DNA of 9,115 nucleotides, taken from contig JAOZMQ010000102.1 of assembly GCA_029934195.1 (NCBI GenBank), positions 1 through 9,115 on the forward strand, in the 5' to 3' direction. A program made the position numbers and the translations under genes. Shown piece after piece: positions 6,471-9,115 of the stretch; the first letter of the stretch is position 1; each line of letters opens with the position of its first letter. This stretch comes from Candidatus Cloacimonadota bacterium. Its GTDB lineage: Bacteria > Cloacimonadota > Cloacimonadia > Cloacimonadales > JAOZMQ01. Below the pieces are notes generated by a model, which ran no database searches, was not told the DNA's origin, and was given only the letters and a program-made list of their open reading frames with translations.

Positions 6471-6564
6471 AATGGATAAGGACTTTTTTACAAACAGAAA
6501 ATGTACTTTGTGAGAAACTCCAGTCAATAAAAAATATAAAAATAAATACAAAAATGGAGAAATA

Positions 6565-9045
6565 ATGGAATATCCTTTCAATGAAATAGAAAAAAAATGG
6601 CAAAATATCTGGCAAGAAAAGAAAATTTTCCAAGCCAAAAATGATTCTGAAAAAAAGAGTTATTATGTTCTTTCAATGTTTCCATATCCTTCCGGTGCAA
6701 TGCATATGGGACATGTGTCAAATTATTCAATCGGTGATGCTTTCACTCGATATAAATTAATGCAAGATTATAATGTTATGCAACCGATGGGTTATGATTC
6801 TTTTGGAATGCCGGCAGAAAATTTTGCCATTCAGCATAATTCTCATCCTCGATTAACCACCGAAGATAATATCGCAATCATGAGAGAACAATTTAATCAA
6901 CTTGGTTTTGGATTGGATTGGAATCGAGAAGTAAGTACTTGTCGTCCAAATTATTATAAATGGGGACAATGGTTATTCAAGCGTCTTTATGATAAAGGAT
7001 TAGCATATAAAAAAACTTCTTTTGTAAATTGGTGTGATGATTGCCAAACAGTTCTCGCAAACGAACAAGTAGAAGATGGAAAATGCTGGCGTTGTCATCA
7101 TGATGTACGACAAAAAGAATTAGAACAATGGTTTTTTAAAATTACTGATTACGCCGAAGAACTACTTGATTTTTCAAAAGTAATCGATTGGCCTCAACGT
7201 GTAAAAGCTATGCAGACTAATTGGATTGGTAAAAGTATTGGCACTGAAATTCATTTTCCGGTAGAAAATAGTAAAGAAAAAATTCCGGTTTTTACAACAA
7301 GACCAGATACAATTTTTGGTGTTACTTTTATGGCAATTCCCCCTGAACATCATTTTGTATCCGATTTATTAAAAGATGAAAATATCGATCCTAATTTTTC
7401 TAAATTCTGTCAGAAAGTAATGAATGAAGATAAAATCGCTCGCTCTTCAGACGATACTACCAAAGAAGGACTTTTTACCGGTAAATACTGTATTAACCCC
7501 GTAAATGGTAAACGTGTACAAATTTGGGTAACAAATTATGTTCTTATGGATTATGGAACTGGTGCGGTTATGGCTGTTCCAGCACATGACCAAAGAGACT
7601 TTGAGTTTGCAAAAAAATATAATATTCCTATGAAAATAGTTATCCAAAATGAAGAAAAAAATCTTGTTTTATCTGAAATGAAATCAGCTTATATTGAACA
7701 AGGAATAATGGTCAATTCCAAAGATTTCAATGAGATGAGAAGTTCAGAAGCAAAAAATAAAATTTCTATTTGGATTGAAAAAGAGAAAATGGGAACCCAA
7801 ACGGTTAATTATCGGCTTCGCGATTGGGGTGTTTCTCGCCAACGATATTGGGGAAATCCAATCCCATTAATTAATTGTGAAAAATGCGGAATTGTTATGG
7901 TACCGGATGAAGATCTTCCGGTCTTATTACCTGATAATGTACAGGTCGGGAAAACCAAACAGAATCCACTTCTTTCGGTTGAAGAATGGGTCAATTGTAA
8001 ATGTCCGAAATGCGGTGGAAATGCCAAACGAGAAACTGACACGATGGATACATTTGTAGATAGCTCGTGGTATTTTGCAAGATATACAGATTCTGAAAAC
8101 GAACAAGTTCCTTTCTCAAAAGAAGCTGCAAAATATTGGCTTCCTGTTGATCAATATATCGGAGGAATTGAACACGCTTGCATGCATCTTCTTTATGCAA
8201 GATTCTTCCACAAATTTATGCGAGATATTGGAATGGTAGAATCAAATGAACCATTTTCTCGACTTTTAACTCAAGGAATGGTTACTAATAAAGGATCTAA
8301 AATGTCAAAATCAAAAGGAAATGGTGTTGATCCTCAAGCTTACATTGACCGTTACGGTGCAGATACAATTAGAACATTTATGCTTTTTGCTTCTCCACCT
8401 GAAAAAGATGTTGAATGGAGTGACGATGGAGTCACTGGCTCATTTAGATTTTTAAATCGGGTCTGGAGAATTTTTGACCAAAATCTGCAATTAATAAAAG
8501 ATTCCTTTAAACCGTATTCTGAAAATATTGAGATTTCCAAAAAATTGAAAGATTTAAGATATAGTACTCACTTTCTCATAAAAAAAGTTATTGATGATAT
8601 GGAAAAAAGAAATCAATTTAACACTGCAATTGCTGGAATTATGGAACACTTGAATAATGTTAATTCAATAAAAAATCCTTCAAAATTATCTGAAAACGAT
8701 AAAGCAATTTATGCGGAAGCTTGTGCAATTATTCCACGTTTATTGTATCCGTTTGCTCCACATATTTCAGAAGAGTTATGGAATCTTATTGGGAATGAAA
8801 CATTGGTTCATGAAGCAGGTGTTCCTAAATATAATCAGAAATATTTGATTCAAGAAACTATTACTTATGTCGTTCAAATTATGGGAAAAGTTAGAGGTAA
8901 ACTTGAAGTATCAACAGAAACATCTATTGATAAAATAAAAGAATTGGCTGTTAATCTGGAAAATGTTCAGAAATTTATCGCTAATAAAGAAATTAAAAAA
9001 ATTATAGTAATCCCAAAAAAATTAATTAGCATCGTTGCAAAATAA
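6565..9045 (+). CDS. leuS: Leucyl-tRNA synthetase
   Basis: The class I synthetase charges tRNA-Leu with leucine in the cytoplasm. The 826 residues hold, in order: the HIGH-type motif in PYPSGAMHMGH (40-50), a zinc knuckle CDDC...CWRC (157-177), the editing (CP1) domain with TTRPDTIFG (244-252) and GTGAVMAVPAHDQRDFEFA (331-349), WGVSRQRYWG (421-430), a second zinc ribbon (Cys438, 441, 480, 483), DTMDTFVDSSWYFARYTD (492-509), KMSKS at 579-583, the anticodon-binding helices (about 620-755) and the small C-terminal domain (about 763-826). Only KMSKS-flanking TNKGS separates QGMV from KMSKS, so the leucine-specific insertion of E. coli and Thermus enzymes is absent, as in Bacillus. GGAG at 6556-6559 supports the start. 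The gene ends 12 bases before a strong terminator. All catalytic and editing motifs look intact. Confidence 0.98.
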   Translation: MEYPFNEIEKKWQNIWQEKKIFQAKNDSEKKSYYVLSMFPYPSGAMHMGHVSNYSIGDAFTRYKLMQDYNVMQPMGYDSFGMPAENFAIQHNSHPRLTTEDNIAIMREQFNQLGFGLDWNREVSTCRPNYYKWGQWLFKRLYDKGLAYKKTSFVNWCDDCQTVLANEQVEDGKCWRCHHDVRQKELEQWFFKITDYAEELLDFSKVIDWPQRVKAMQTNWIGKSIGTEIHFPVENSKEKIPVFTTRPDTIFGVTFMAIPPEHHFVSDLLKDENIDPNFSKFCQKVMNEDKIARSSDDTTKEGLFTGKYCINPVNGKRVQIWVTNYVLMDYGTGAVMAVPAHDQRDFEFAKKYNIPMKIVIQNEEKNLVLSEMKSAYIEQGIMVNSKDFNEMRSSEAKNKISIWIEKEKMGTQTVNYRLRDWGVSRQRYWGNPIPLINCEKCGIVMVPDEDLPVLLPDNVQVGKTKQNPLLSVEEWVNCKCPKCGGNAKRETDTMDTFVDSSWYFARYTDSENEQVPFSKEAAKYWLPVDQYIGGIEHACMHLLYARFFHKFMRDIGMVESNEPFSRLLTQGMVTNKGSKMSKSKGNGVDPQAYIDRYGADTIRTFMLFASPPEKDVEWSDDGVTGSFRFLNRVWRIFDQNLQLIKDSFKPYSENIEISKKLKDLRYSTHFLIKKVIDDMEKRNQFNTAIAGIMEHLNNVNSIKNPSKLSENDKAIYAEACAIIPRLLYPFAPHISEELWNLIGNETLVHEAGVPKYNQKYLIQETITYVVQIMGKVRGKLEVSTETSIDKIKELAVNLENVQKFIANKEIKKIIVIPKKLISIVAK

Positions 9046-9057
9046 ATAATGTTGTTG

Positions 9058-9087
9058 AAGGTCTGGATTTTTCCAGACCTTTTTTTT
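9058..9087 (+). terminator. Intrinsic terminator after leuS
   Basis: A perfect 9-base-pair stem, AAGGTCTGG (9058-9066) with CCAGACCTT (9073-9081), closes a six-base loop and runs into eight T (9080-9087). This is a canonical Rho-independent terminator on the + strand. The last 28 bases of the window show nothing recognisable. Confidence 0.95.
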
Positions 9088-9115
9088 AAGTAAGTTCGTG
9101 AAAGAGTGTGGTTAT

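Noticed and set aside
6397..6564. T-box riboswitch before leuS
   Set aside because: The conserved T-box sequence and a terminator/antiterminator pair are both missing, and the gap is shorter than a usual T-box leader.
6453..6638. 61-codon minus-strand frame across the leuS start
   Set aside because: It overlaps the start of leuS, is Phe/Ser-rich as expected from antisense AT-rich DNA, and resembles no protein I know.
7809..8200. Overlapping minus-strand frames inside leuS (7809-8042, 7991-8200)
   Set aside because: They are antisense to the conserved zinc-ribbon and catalytic region of leuS; the open frames follow from its codon use.

Overview
The window is AT-rich bacterial chromosome with all genes on the + strand, packed into short operons. 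It holds eight complete genes, all of recognisable families, and possibly the last codons of a ninth at the left edge. The organism is probably an uncultured Gram-negative lineage of the FCB type (Bacteroidota, Cloacimonadota and relatives). This rests on the TonB energising system, a secreted endonuclease I with a choice-of-anchor-J-like C-terminus (a Bacteroidota/Cloacimonadota style), the folP-cdaA neighbourhood, and the low GC. Clear Shine-Dalgarno sites (for example AGGAGG before exbB) argue mildly against a typical Bacteroidota member. The phylum is inference and cannot be fixed from this sequence alone.

Layout. Positions 1-188 hold a possible C-terminal gene tail and a nested inverted repeat. 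Positions 189-1992 are an exbB-exbD-tonB operon with overlapping or nearly abutting genes; it would build an inner-membrane proton-driven motor that energises outer-membrane transporters. A 169-base gap follows. Positions 2162-4714 are folP-cdaA-coaE, each overlapping the next: dihydropteroate synthase (folate), a membrane diadenylate cyclase (c-di-AMP) and dephospho-CoA kinase (coenzyme A). After 62 bases, 4777-6396 encodes an exported endonuclease I with two extra C-terminal beta-rich regions. A 168-base gap holds an AATGAAG heptamer repeat and a possible stem-loop. Positions 6565-9045 are leuS (leucyl-tRNA synthetase), closed by a textbook intrinsic terminator at 9058-9087.

I see no phage, transposon, CRISPR array, tRNA or rRNA, and no convincing undescribed system. 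The points most worth a second look are the diadenylate cyclase, whose signature RHR triad reads RHL; the structured or repetitive gaps; the extra N-terminal domain on folP; and the LeuRS architecture, which lacks the leucine-specific insertion before KMSKS.
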